Of a DNA stretch of 64,000 nt, positions 23,516 to 33,839 are shown one piece after another. Location: assembly GCA_013176395.1 (NCBI GenBank), contig JABMLP010000009.1:1364001-1428000 (forward strand), in the 5' to 3' direction. Position 1 is the first letter of the stretch. The number at the start of each line of letters is the position of its first letter. Both the position numbers and the translations under genes were made by a program. Source of the stretch: Venturia oleaginea (taxonomy: Eukaryota > Ascomycota > Dothideomycetes > Venturiales > Venturiaceae). Under the pieces are notes generated by a model. The model was not told the origin of the DNA. It did no database searches and saw only the letters and a list, made by a program, of their open reading frames with translations.

Positions 23516-24015
23516 GACCTGAGACTGACGTCGTAAAAAGCACTCGGACCTGGGCAACGTCACAAAACTGCAGCCTGACTAACTGGAGCAAGTCATATAA
23601 ATTGTAGACCCCGACCTGGCGACGTCGATCCAAACTCATCCGTGACCTCGTGTAATGTCATTAAACTTGAACTCCGACCTGGGGAGAAGTCGATCCAAAC
23701 TCATCCGGACCATTGAGAGATGTCCTAAAGCTCTTACTCCGACCAGGCTATGTCGATCCAAACTGACCCGACCCTTGGGATAAGTCGAAAAACTGTAAGC
23801 CCCGACCGAAATTGTCAGTAAACTAGGGCTGAACTGAGCAACAGTCGTTAAAAGGCTCGGACCTGGGCAAGTCTTGAAACCTCACTCCGTCTGGAACGAC
23901 GTAAAACTACTTCCTGAGATGAAGCGAAACTCAGCTCCGTCTGTAATGACGTAAAACTACTTCCTGAGAAGAAGCGAAACTCAATCTCTTCCGGAATGAA
24001 GCGAAACTATGTCGG
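23516..24015 (+). repeat. Degenerate ~30-nt tandem repeat array
   Basis: About 17 consecutive units of 23-36 nt share a pattern GACCTGG, a few bases, GTCG, two or three bases, AAACT, then CTCC. Examples begin at 23516, near 23547 and near 23613. The last units (about 23890-24015) shift to the related form GTCTGTAATGACGTAAAACT alternating with GAGATGAAGCGAAACT. Three looser copies follow between 24100 and 24225. All three forward frames hit stops inside units, so the array does not look protein-coding. It lies about 170 bp downstream of a TATA box. It could be a long non-coding RNA or a decayed minisatellite. Confidence 0.65.
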
Positions 24016-24680
24016 ATGACGAGCTCGCACCTTCCCGTTGGTGTCCAATGTCAGTAGCCCTTCGCGGTGAAGCCAAGACGAGCTCATTCCCATTTCCTTT
24101 CCGACCTCAACAAGTCTTCAAACTGACTGTCGACCTGGGCATCATCGTTCAAATCTGCAGCCTAACCATTGGCACAAGTCATGGAGGATGTAGGCCCGCG
24201 ACCTGCGTATTGGTCGGAACAAAATGACCTCCTCTCCTTTGTTAGCGGGTATCATGTTGGTTTACGTGGAGGAAGCCAGACGACGAGTTCGCACCTTCAC
24301 GCGGTGCCTGGCGTAAGTAGCTTTTCTCATGATGACTTCGGTCATGGTGTGAAAAGTGAAACCGAGACGAACTCACCTGCCATTTACCGTTATACATCTT
24401 GTCTGCCATCTCTTCTGACATCTCTTCTGACATCTCTCTTAGCCATGTATCTCTCATCTGCGTCGCGCATCTCTTCAGCTATATATTGCCACTTTTGCCA
24501 TACATTTAGCTTGCCATTGATCTGTATCCAACTCTTCAACCAAATTATAGCAGTGTTGCCATGTAGTCGTTGGTGCGGTGTATGTGGAGAAGCAGGTTCG
24601 CAAGATGGCCGTTATCTAGGTTTATGGGGAGGAAGCTAGGCTCGAGATCACGGCTTTACGTTGCCGCCTGGCGTAAGTAG
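24015..24680 (+). repeat. Three related ~45-70-bp segments, two ending in a splice-donor-like GTAAGTAG
   Basis: Segments at 24015-24057, 24250-24320 and 24611-24680 resemble one another. The first two share GACGAGCTCGCACCTTC with one base changed. The last two share GGTTTA...GGGAGGAAGC (or its near match) at the start and GCCTGGCGTAAGTAG at the end. GTAAGT is an ideal intron donor, so these may be duplicated exon ends of a transcribed locus. No open frame runs through all of them. Confidence 0.5.
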
Positions 24681-24943
24681 TCAAAGCATCTCGACTTTTT
24701 GAATACCTTGCTGTGAGATGCAACTAAGATGGTCTCCGTTCTTGTGTGGATAGTATCCAATGAAAGTCGTGTCGAATACTTGTCTGCTGCTGTTAGCTGT
24801 CTTCCTGGTGTTTCGCTGATGCTTGAAATGTCCGATATGGAAGACGCGCCGTCTTCGAGAAGTAGACTTCTTTCGATCAGAGTTGCGCGCAAGACTGTCG
24901 TAGGACAATTGCTCGAATCATCGAGCATAGAGCTGGTCGTCAT
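24656..24943 (-). CDS. Short Ser-rich frame, doubtful gene
   Basis: A 95-residue minus-strand frame with ATG at 24941-24943. The product is Ser/Thr-rich with no recognised domain. It overlaps the third repeat segment and a similar-length plus-strand frame (24729-25013), so coding status is uncertain. Listed because nothing better explains this stretch. Confidence 0.2.
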   Translation of the reverse strand: MTTSSMLDDSSNCPTTVLRATLIERSLLLEDGASSISDISSISETPGRQLTAADKYSTRLSLDTIHTRTETILVASHSKVFKKSRCFDYLRQAAT

Positions 24944-25296
24944 GGAGCTCTACTGTGACGACACTGCTCCAGCTTTGGAGTCTCGTGGTTCTTTGATGGA
25001 TGGAGGAGGCTAAGGTCTTAGTTGTCCCGTCTCCGCAGTCTTTTTTTAGTAGCTAAGGTCTTGCGTAGTCAAATTAGAGCCGTGATGAGCGAGAGCGGGA
25101 GAGTCTCATGAATGTTTGTTTGAGATCCGAGACTGTGCCAAGAATAGTAGGTTTGAAGATAGAACAGTAATGGTATTGAATGTGATAAGACAATCGCTAA
25201 TGATCTTTACGCGTGGTCTTTATTTTACAACTAACTTATTCCACCACCGAGCCGGCCACTTTTCCTTGGCACAGCCCTTATCCTCTTCAACACGTA

Positions 25297-27196
25297 ATGT
25301 CTCAACAATGCAACGCGATAGCCGTTCAAGAAGAAGATAGAATTGATCTCGCTCTTCAGGCCTATACCTCTGGCCAATTTCAAAGCCTACGGCGCGCTAC
25401 TATAGCGTTTAACGTTAAACACCAAAGGCTCTCTGATCGGCCCCGCGGAATCACCTCTCCATCTCAAACTCGCCCAAACTTTCATAAGCTCACTACGATA
25501 GATGTGACGGCACGGCATATCCATACGAAGGCACAAGGCACTTCAGAACATGTCACCGAATTACACTTAGGATCTAAGGTAGAGAGATAAGAGTTTCGTA
25601 AGAAAACTCCGACTTGATAGAAAGTGCACGAGCCACGGCACGTGATTTAATGGTCACTAGCCTTGTGCCTTCGTATGGATATGCCGTGCCGTCACAATAG
25701 AAGAGCAAACGATTATCCGATATATCCTCGATCTCGATTCGCGAGGATTCGCACCCCGACTGTGTGAGGTGGCAGATATGGCGGATAAACTACTGGGTAT
25801 ACACGGTGGAGAGCCAGTAGGCTAAAACTGGGCTGAGAGATTCGTAACGCGCTCATATGAGCTCAAAATAGCCTTCAATCGAGGAAAGGATAGACAGAGG
25901 ATACTACAGGAGGATCCAGAAGTAATTGGCGAGTGGTTCAAGCTAGTTGCAGATACTAAAGCCAAGTACGGCGTCCACGACGAGGATACGCACAACTTTG
26001 ACGAGATTGGCTTCCAGATGGGCGTTATTGGGTCAATGAAGGTCGTTACAGCCTCTGAAAGACGTACAAGGCCTGAACTCATCCAGCCGGCCGATCGCGA
26101 ATGGGTTACGGTTATTCAGAGCATCTGCGCAGCTGGGTATGCGGCCCCGCCATTTATTATCTATAAAGGACGCGTTCACATCTCTGCGTGGTATGAGGAG
26201 GCAGATATACCACGGAATTGGAAGCTCTCAGTCTCTGAGAACGGCTGGACAAACAACGCGCTTGTTCTTGGGTGGTTGAAGCATTTTGACGCGTATACAA
26301 AGGCGCGGCAGGTGGGGTGGTATAGGCTACTCATTTTGGACGGCCACGAGAGCCATCTCAACCAGGATTTCAAGGACTACTGCCTCGAAAACAAGATTCT
26401 AAACCTCTGCATGCCATCGCATTCGTCGCATATACTCCAGCCCCTTGACGTGGTCTGCTTCTCGCCGTTAAAGCGCAAGTACTCCCAACGCATCCGGGAC
26501 TTGGCGCGCCGACGCGTGTACTATATCAACAAGAAAGGCTTTCTCCCTGCCTTTAAAGACGCGTTTTTCGACGTGTTCACGGAAGAGAACTGTCGAAAGG
26601 CCTTTGAGGCAGTAGGGCTAGTCTCTATTAACGCGCAGGTAGTTTTGAATCGCCCTGAAGTACGGCTACGTACCCCACCAGCACCCCCACCACAGGAGAC
26701 GCCGTGGCAGTCGAAGACTCCAAGCAATACTCAAGAATTTGGATCCCAATCCAAGCTCGTAAGCGAGTCTTTTACTCAATCAACAGTTACTGTGCAGGCA
26801 GGCTTTTCCCAGCTTGTTAAAGGCGCTGAATTGATGCCACACCAGAACGCTCTACTTATTGCACGAAACCACGAGCTTGAAGAGCAATTGGCAGTAATGA
26901 CGAAATGAAAATTGCGTAAAAGGAAGCGGATCCAGTAAGGTGGTACTGTAGAGTATGGGACTGCAGCAGCGCGGGTAGCTGCTGAGGCGTCTGTAGCGCC
27001 TCAGAAATCAAAGAAGGCTCGTAGTAGTGGTGATCAAGAAACAGCCGGACCAACTCAAAGGCGCTGTGGGAATTGCGGCGCGACTGGGCACAATGCGCGA
27101 ACGTGTAAAAAGAATATCGAGATATCTTCTGAATCAGATAGTAGCACGACGGACTTGGAATCTATTGTTGATAGCGATAAAATTGAAGAGTCGTAA
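25297..27196 (+). pseudogene. Broken Fot/pogo-like transposase (DDE) with C-terminal zinc knuckle
   Basis: From the ATG at 25297 the frame gives an N-terminal helix-turn-helix-like part (EEDRIDLALQAYTSGQF). It is interrupted by the MITE at 25503-25696, then resumes in frame. The catalytic part has SERRTRPELIQPADREW, LLILDGHESHLNQDF with a DDE-type Asp, and PSHSSHILQPLDV. The C-terminus carries a CCHC knuckle (CGNCGATGHNARTC) and an acidic tail. Three further in-frame stops are at 25823-25825, 26906-26908 and 26936-26938. Family members use this enzyme to cut and paste at TA sites. The gene is dead by one insertion and three nonsense codons, though most of the reading frame survives, so decay is moderate. 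Confidence 0.85.
25503..25696. mobile_element. 194-bp MITE with perfect 37-bp terminal inverted repeats
   Basis: The left end begins TGTGACGGCACGGCATATCC and continues to 25539; the right end (25660-25696) is its exact reverse complement over 37 bp. The element is flanked by ATAGA on both sides (25498-25502 and 25697-25701), a 5-bp target duplication. Removing the element with one ATAGA copy restores the transposase frame across the site (HKLTTIEEQTIIRY). There is no coding capacity. Perfect ends suggest recent movement by an autonomous relative elsewhere; its superfamily is not clear from a 5-bp duplication. Confidence 0.85.
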
Positions 27197-27339
27197 CATG
27201 ATTTAGTCGTGCCAGGGAAAAGTGGCCGGCTCGGTGATTTGGCCGGCTCGGTGGTGGAATACGTTATAGGATCATAGTACGTCATATAATAAAGTTCCTA
27301 ATAGAAGCCCCTTTTTAATTTACTAAATACGATAATATA

Positions 27340-28740
27340 TTAGTATAAGGAGAGTACCTCGGGGATATCAATACTGACGGGTGGCGCCAGAGGCGGATTA
27401 CTACCGTACGGAACAACCCTGATAACCCCTACCCGAGGAGGAGGATCACAACGCAAGAAATTGGACCGTACAATGAGATACGCAGCACTACTGGCCCCCG
27501 ACGGTTTCGAGGCGACCCCGCACCAGGAGACCCGGGGCACGCAATCCGAGTAAGGAACTCGAGGAAAGGAGGAAACATCCATAAGCGGGTTCTACCCAGC
27601 AAAATCTCGAAGCTGATGGAAGAGATCTGGCGTACAAAATGGGAAGCACTGGGCCGGAACCGGAGGGCGAAGACTTGGAACGAGCCATGGGAGAAGTCCC
27701 CAATTGAGCTATACGACGGCCTTACGAAGGTAGAAGCACATACAACGTTCCTACTCCGAGTCGAAGTGCTAGGACTCCGGTCCTGGCTCGCATCGATACA
27801 TGTCCCAGGGATTACCCCCGAATGTGAATGTGGATGGCAGCAAGAGACGGTAGAACACATTTTTACGTACTGTACTAGATTCAATAGAAGAGGCCTATTC
27901 AGCGCCAGGGGAGGCTCTCGAGGGGTGAAGGGGCTACTAGGAACGAGGGAAGGATGCAAGGCCGCGTGTAAGAGTTCAACCCTCAAAGGTGTTTCGCAAG
28001 TGAGAGAAGACTGCTTGTATTTCGAAGTATCTAAGTACAGAGAAAACAGTGTAAGTATAGGAAGGACGACTAGTATATATGTCCTCCGTATAAGAAAAAA
28101 AGGACATGCTGTCCAGAGAAGTATGGAAAGGAATAGAAATACATGTGAAACAATCCTCAAACAATCCCTGCTAGGCGCACGTGAAAGACTACCAGGAAAC
28201 TACCAGGTAGTGCTAAGAATCCATCCAGGATAAGTTGAGAAAGGATCTATCCTTTGACACCGCGTCCCAGTGGTTTTTGAAGAATTCGGTACTCCCATAC
28301 CTTGCTAGAGCAAACGCAGCAGTTACAGAGAACCGGTCGGGCTTCGGAACGGCGCCGGAGCTGGAAGGCACAGGACTATAACAGTAGGTCTTACCTCGAT
28401 AGGAGGAGGAAGAAGGCGGAAGTGATGCCCCCCAGGGTCCCAAGATCCTTGCCTCGAGGAAATACCACGGACCGGGACCGGACTACGCCCGGACTTGGAT
28501 GGCAATGGACTGAAATGGATACCAGGGAGCTAGGAGAAGCTGCTTAGGCAGTGTTGACCCGGAAACCCTTCGATATATACGAATAGGATGGTAAAGCTCG
28601 CGGATATGCCGCGGGCCGCAGCCGGGGTAGCAAACAAACGGTTTTTGTCCCCGAAGAGAGGGGTTTTTCTTTGTAGATAGAGGATGTTGGCACAGGCTTA
28701 ACCTAGCCCTACATACAACAATAAATCCTGATTATTATTA
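27340..28740 (+). mobile_element. 5'-truncated LINE (non-LTR retrotransposon) 3' fragment
   Basis: The frame 27616-28233 encodes a segment typical of the region after the reverse transcriptase or RNase H of Tad-like fungal LINEs: an Arg/Trp-rich lead (WEALGRNRRAKTWNEPW), a LRVEVLGLRSWLASIHV stretch, and the zinc-binding-like pattern CECGWQQETVEHIFTYC. The reverse transcriptase itself is absent. The sequence upstream in the same region also reads as degraded coding DNA, with stops. The 3' end runs into ATTATTATTATTATCG near 28731-28746, the kind of short tandem tail such elements leave. The exact left end is uncertain. The product is certainly not functional. Confidence 0.65.
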
Positions 28741-28749
28741 TTATCGTTG

Positions 28750-29419
28750 CCAGTATAATTTATCTTTCCAAGGTTCGGCAAATGCCTGACCGCCGTCCCT
28801 TGCGGATGTGCCACTAATGACTTGGTGGTGGGGTAAAGAGCTACTAGCCATCGGGAACTGTTATTACCCTCTATTGCGCTCATGGGATGTTCAAAGACAG
28901 ACTTTATTTTCAGATTGGGTCGCTCTACTTTTGTAGTTGATAAGTAAAAGCCTTATCAGGCTTGCTGCAGCGGCAGAGTCACGACATGCGCTATGATTTG
29001 TTGTACCCCTCACCGTCGTTTCAGCTGAAGCATATCTTCTAGGGCCTAAATACAGCTCGTTGCCTTTCTCGACAGTCATCTTTGTTGAAAGTATTGATTT
29101 AAGCTTGCTACGGAGGTGGCCGGAAGACCCTTACATAAGCGCCCAGCGCTATTTCCCAAATGGGACACAAATAAATAAGGAAAATAGCCACTTCTGTTAC
29201 GCAGAGGCTATGACTCAAAGTAATCTAGCTGGATTTGGCTAATCCGTACAGTAGAGTTCAAGTGGTCCGGGGCGACAATATCGTATCAAACAAGTGAAGC
29301 GAAGCTTGCAACATATAAGAGTCGTGAATTGTGCTAAGTAACTAAAAGCAATAGCGAAGTAACGAGAGAGTGAAGATACGAGACACTGAGGGAGCAGAGT
29401 CTCGTCCGTTGTATAGGAG
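28750..29419. other. Unassigned stretch between two mobile elements
   Basis: About 670 bp between the LINE tail and the foldback-like element. Frames are short and without motifs. It may be older transposon debris. Confidence 0.35.
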
Positions 29420-29710
29420 TTGATTGATTGATTGATCTTATCCTACTCGGTTGCAGCCGCTTAATCACGCAGCTATGTCCGGTTAGGAGGACTTCATCAG
29501 ACAGCCGACACGTGATATATTATATAATCCACCGCGCCCCACTTCGCCCCGTTCACTGAAACAAGACCAGCTGTCCCCTCGGCCCTTCCCCCTTTTCCCT
29601 TAACCAGTATCTCCAAATGCCCGCGGGCTCTTGTAGATACTGGTTACTCTGCTAGTATATCTGTGCTATGTATACTCAAGAGGCAATGCCTCGTGTTTCG
29701 CTATCCTTCT

Positions 29711-29744
29711 TGTGACGGCACGGCATGGCTCCTTTGCCGTCACG
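29711..29744. repeat. 34-bp hairpin sharing the MITE end sequence
   Basis: TGTGACGGCACGGCAT at 29711-29726 is identical to the first 16 bases of the MITE at 25503. It is followed closely by TGCCGTCAC (29735-29743), giving a short hairpin. It looks like an internally deleted relic of the same MITE family, just inside the left arm of the foldback-like element. Confidence 0.65.
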
Positions 29745-30000
29745 TTACTTCATGGCTCGGGCGTATCGGCTTAGCCACATTGTGGCTAAGGCGCGATATC
29801 TTCGCGCCCTCGTAGTAACTCGCCCTCTACCGTAAATTCTATTATCACACTCAGTTCTTAGAACCCTAGTTCAGTCTATCGCTGCCGTGACAAGAACGGC
29901 AATACCTTCAACACAACTCAAACACCAGACGCCCGGTGTGCAACAATCGGCACCACACACCACTGCAACGACTAGACAACCTCTCCCAACGTCTTGGCAA

Positions 30001-30706
30001 ACCGTCCTGCTACAAGCTGTTGCCCAGAGCCTTGAGCCTGTCCCCAAACTGTTGCCTCCCAGTTATGGCATTGGCAAGAGTAGGTGCGCGACACAGTAAG
30101 TAGTAAGGACGCATAGAAGGAGTCTATTGGCGGCAAATCCCCTCCCTGTAAGCTAGCAGGCGTAGCCTTGAGCCTCTCCCCAGACTGTTGCGTCCCAGTT
30201 ATGGCATTGGCAAGAGTAGGTGCGCGATATAGCAAGCAGGGAGAGCGACTAGCAGCAGATAGGCTCCGACTATAAGACGACAGGTCTACAACACAATCGG
30301 TGCGACACGATACGGCAGCTGCTAGAGAACCTCATCTACTATCGTCTCCGCAAACCGTCCTGCTGCAAGCTGATGTCCAGAGCCTTGAGCCTCTCCCCAA
30401 ACTGTTGCGTCCCAGTTATGGCATTGGCAAGAGTAGGTGCGCGACACAGTAAGCAGTAAGGACGCATAGAAGGAGCTTATTGGCGGCAAATCCCCTCCCT
30501 ACAAGCCAGCAGACGTAGCCTTGAGCCTCTCCCCAGACTGTTGCGTCCCAGGTATGGCATTGGCAAGAGTAGGAGCGCGATATAGCAAGTAGGAAGAGCG
30601 ACTAGCAGCAGGTAGGCTCCGACTATAAGACGGCAGGTCTATAGCACGATCGGTGCCATACAATACGGCAGCCACCAGATAGCCTCGTCTACGGGCATAC
30701 CCGGAG
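30001..30706. repeat. Two 353-bp direct repeats, each with two ~70-bp subrepeats
   Basis: ACCGTCCTGC starts a copy at 30001 and again at 30354. The copies differ by scattered substitutions. Four versions of the ~70-bp subrepeat (core TATGGCATTGGCAAGAGTAG) lie at roughly 30027, 30166, 30380 and 30520. A partial third macro-copy is suggested by sequence before 30001. Confidence 0.75.
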
Positions 30707-31302
30707 TATCACACTCAAGCAGCGAAATCACGAATACGATGGTTACTATTGTCACCAGCATCACACAACCAAGTACACTGCCGCATAGGAATCTGGTGCA
30801 AGGCAACAATCACAAGCGGAAACACATTTCGGGAACAGACAAGCCTTGAGGGATAAGGCAAAACAGACAGACGAAGCTGAGTACTGGAGGGAGACTGTAG
30901 GTAAAAGGTTAGCGAAACACGAGGTATTGCCTCTTGGGATCTATATAGCACGGATATACTAGCAGAATAACCAGTATCGACAAGAGCCAGTGGGTATTTG
31001 GAAATACTGGTTTAGGGAAAAGAGAGAGGACGGAAGGGACAGCTGGTCTTGTTTTAGTGAACGAGGCGAAGTGGGGCGTGGTAGATTTTATGATTTATCA
31101 CGTGTCGGCTGTCTGGTGAAGTCCTCCTGACCGGACATAGCTGCGTGATTAAGCGGCTGCAACCGAGTAGGAAATAATCAATCAATCAATCAATCAATCT
31201 CTCACCCCTCACCTCACTTTGCAATTGGTACTCCACCCTCTCTCTGGCGAATGAGTCTTATGAGATTGCCACATTTGCTACGCGACCTCTAACCATGGGG
31301 AT

Positions 31303-31722
31303 TTGTTGAGACCACGCTCATCAAATCGCGGCATAGTTGATGAACTTACTCTTCATATGCCACTCGTGGCTCCCAATGACATTCGGCTGGTTCATACCTT
31401 GCCTGGGAAGCTCTCCTCACCTGTATCTTGTGAAATCTGGCACCCATCTTTAGGCAAGCATCCGTTTTACGAAGCCTCTTCCTACACCTGGAGCAGTTTG
31501 GATTCCTCTCGGACCATCTCTGTAAGCCTGAATGCTTTGACGGTATCTAGAAATCCACATGAAGCCATCTAGTATCTGACTACGCAAAGTCATTGTATGG
31601 TTCGGGTATTCACTGAGGCCACGCGCATTATTCTGGAAGGTGAGAGAAAGATGGATATCCTTCTAGCAGCCAACGGCATCGCACGAAAAGACGGACTGCC
31701 GAGCTGGTGTGTAGACTGGTGA
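31303..31722 (+). pseudogene. HET (heterokaryon incompatibility) domain relic
   Basis: The translation IRLVHTLPGKLSSPVSCEIW, then HPFYEASSYTWSS, matches the start of fungal HET domains, which trigger cell death after fusion of unlike strains. A stop codon follows after NPHEAI. The same frame then continues with a much later HET-protein segment (ILEGERKMDILL, then DGLPSWCVDW) and stops again at 31722. The core between these parts, including the usual WIDAICINQ region, is missing. So the gene has an internal deletion and a nonsense codon. Downstream sequence to about 32570 may hold further decayed pieces but I cannot align them. Confidence 0.65.
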
Positions 31723-32594
31723 CACGAGGCCAACGATCATCGGTCGACACTGTCTGTGAGAAAGGCCAACTCAGGTTCTTGAAATAATACGAATCAGGCT
31801 GAACAGATTTCGTCGCCACATGTGGCTATGGCTTCGCAGCCTATGCAGATATTGCCCCAGAATCTTTCTGTGACTTTCTTCGACACAATATCGGAGCCCA
31901 CGGATGTCTTCAACTTCAATGAAGATCGTTATTCTTGAGAACGAGAAGTCAACGTGTACAGTTGGAGAGACCCACACTCAGAAGGTGATGAGAATCTCGA
32001 ATCAAGCATTACCAGCGCAGAAGATCTTGAAACAAAAGCGTACTGGCGTCCCAATACAACAGAGATTCAAGAGTACAGAATAGAGATTTCAACATATCAA
32101 TCAGGACCATTGGAGAACAAGCAGATTACCAGAAACCATGCGAGGAAGAGACGAGCGACTCCATCGAACTCTGCATAAAATTGAAAAAAGTCTCAACTAC
32201 TGAGGGTGTTTTCACAGAAGTCATTGGGACTGTTCTCGGTGCTGGACACACGGCCTGGTCTATCCAGCTCGCCCAGTTTGGTTACTATGGATCTGCTACA
32301 TGGTCACCAGATCGGGGGAGCTGGATGCTAGGTATCCTTACCAAATGTCTTTCCTGAGATCAGAACGGCTCAAAACTAGAATGTGAGTGTTCTCTTCTGC
32401 ACACAAACATCAAAGAAATTGATAGGAAACATATCAAACATGAAGACCCAAGGTGGACTGTGACATCGATCTACTACATCGAAAACTCATATCCGAATAC
32501 ATTAACATTAGCTTTCCAATCGTTATATACACGTGGGCATCGCGCACACAGAATCTTGAATTGTTTATACATTACGGTATGTTACCATCGCAAT
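31723..32594. other. Unassigned, possibly decayed downstream part of the HET gene
   Basis: About 870 bp with short frames only. Fragments such as the plus-strand frame 31954-32178 are open but carry no motif I recognise. Confidence 0.3.
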
Positions 32595-33839
32595 CTAAGC
32601 AGATAGGCCCTGAGCCTGGAGGTAGTCCAGGATGGTGCTGTAGACAAGAGAATGGGAGTATTGCAAGTTAAGACCGTGACCAGCGCCTGGGACGATGAAG
32701 CCGGTAAAGTTCTTTGCGCTTGGGAAGTATGGCTTGCTTTGGGCGAGGAGGTTTGGAAGAGCTGGATTTCCTGTGATGGTACAATCGCCACCACAGAAGG
32801 GAACATCGCGATCTGGCAGCAAGTGTGAGTTTTTGCTGCAAATAGAGAAAGTGATGTAGAACTTACCTCCAGTGATGATGAGGACTGGGCCAGTGAAGGG
32901 ACTCTTGACACTTGATAAACCGCCCACGGTAATGACTTCTCCTGGCGTGACTGGTTTACCAGTCGAGGTGGCGAGAGCAAGGACGGCTGGGTCGAAGTCA
33001 TTGGGAGCAAAGAAGTTGGTCTGGACACCACTGGCGTCACCAGAGGCCAAGTAGCCAACTGGGTAGCTCGCAAGCGATGCGACATTCTTTGCTGCAATGA
33101 AGTTACCTCCCAACTGAAAGTACGGTAGGAAGCTTCCGTTCTGCGTGAAACCAGTCAAGATGAGGCCATCCGAGAGCTGTGGCGTGAGAACAGCCAAGGA
33201 ATAACTCTGAACGGAACCGAATGAGTGTCCAACATGGACTACCTTCGCGGGCTTATAACGGCATCCTGGAAGTGTGCCCTTTCGCAACATGGTGGTCAAC
33301 GCTTGGAGAGCAGCAATCTCGAGATTGGCTTGGATCTCGTTGACCGGTTCGCCGCGGGAGGACATTCCAATGCCGAGACGATCGAAGAAGAATGTCGAGT
33401 AGCCATACTGGTCAGTGGCCTGACTGACGTAGGAATAGTTGTAGTTGTTGTAAGAGAAATCCCAGTAGGTTCGGTCAAAGCCAATTCCGTGTGTCAAGAT
33501 CTGGAGGGTTGAACCGGGGCCCTTGTCTGGATGGCAGATAGTTGCTGCAATATTGTATTTGCCGGAAACGGTTTGGTACTGCGAATGATTAGAATAAGGG
33601 TCTTCGTGCGTCCTTTAATCACGACCCACCCCAGTCAAAGCCTCGTTACTGTAGTTATGGCCTTGGCGCGAAATGTCTAGGAGGAAGTTCGTCACAGCGA
33701 TGTTGTCGGCAGGTGCTTGCAAGTTGAATTTGGGCTGGCGTGCAGACACTTCGATAGGAATGGTCAAGTTTTGGCAATGCCTGGCCTCGCTCAATGTCGC
33801 GAGCGCAGTGAGCGCAACGGCGGAGATTGAGAGCTTCAT
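32595..33839 (-). CDS. Secreted alpha/beta hydrolase
   Basis: Exons (minus) 33839-33630, 33578-32867 and 32812-32595 total 1140 nt (379 residues). The first 19 residues (MKLSISAVALTALATLSEA) form a clear signal peptide. The fold is shown by LTHGIGFDRTYWD (oxyanion region), FFFDRLGIGMSS, the nucleophile elbow VGHSFGS (Ser about 189), LIITGDRDVPF with the likely catalytic Asp, and GAGHGLN with the catalytic His. Both introns are short and splice cleanly; the second restores the Asp motif. It should be an extracellular esterase or lipase-type enzyme, but I cannot name the substrate. It stands apparently intact among relics, so it may be a recent or retained accessory gene. Confidence 0.88.

Larger units (their letters stand above)
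25234..27264 (+). mobile_element. Fot/pogo-type DNA transposon with nested MITE
   Basis: A Tc1/mariner-superfamily element. The left end ACTTATTCCACCACCGAG (continuing CCGGCC) at 25234 and the right end at 27241-27264 form 24-bp terminal inverted repeats with one mismatch. TA dinucleotides at 25232-25233 and 27265-27266 are the expected target duplication. Inside both ends lies a second match (CTTTTCC, then TGGCAC), and the right arm carries an extra copy of the GGCCGGCTCGGTG word. The element holds a broken transposase gene and is split by a 194-bp MITE. Without the MITE and its 5-bp duplication it would be about 1.83 kb, a usual Fot-family length. It cannot move by itself now but its ends look intact. 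Confidence 0.85.
29420..31199. mobile_element. Foldback-like element: ~280-bp inverted arms around tandem macro-repeats
   Basis: The left arm (29420 to about 29700) and the reverse complement of the right arm (about 30925-31199) match closely. Both begin with a (TTGA)n or (GATT)n run, followed by TCCTACTCGGTTGCAGCC, and both include a CCAGTAT...TACTGGTTA block and AGGCAAT.CCTCGTGTTTCGCTA. Between the arms are two copies of a 353-bp direct repeat (starting about 30001 and 30354). Each copy holds two versions of a ~70-bp word beginning AGCCTTGAGCCTCTCCCC. No coding capacity was seen. The layout recalls foldback or long-TIR non-autonomous DNA elements; alternatively two copies of a 3'-tailed element landed in opposite orientation. 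No clear target duplication. Confidence 0.65.

Noticed and set aside
23516..24015. Tandem array as CRISPR or as a C/D snoRNA cluster
   Set aside because: Unit length and spacing are irregular with no constant repeat/spacer structure, and C and D boxes do not pair up consistently; the host is a eukaryote.
25297..27196. Clear RIP (repeat-induced point mutation) signature in the transposase
   Set aside because: Some stop codons could come from C-to-T change, but others need different changes and base composition is not strongly shifted; one copy is not enough to decide.
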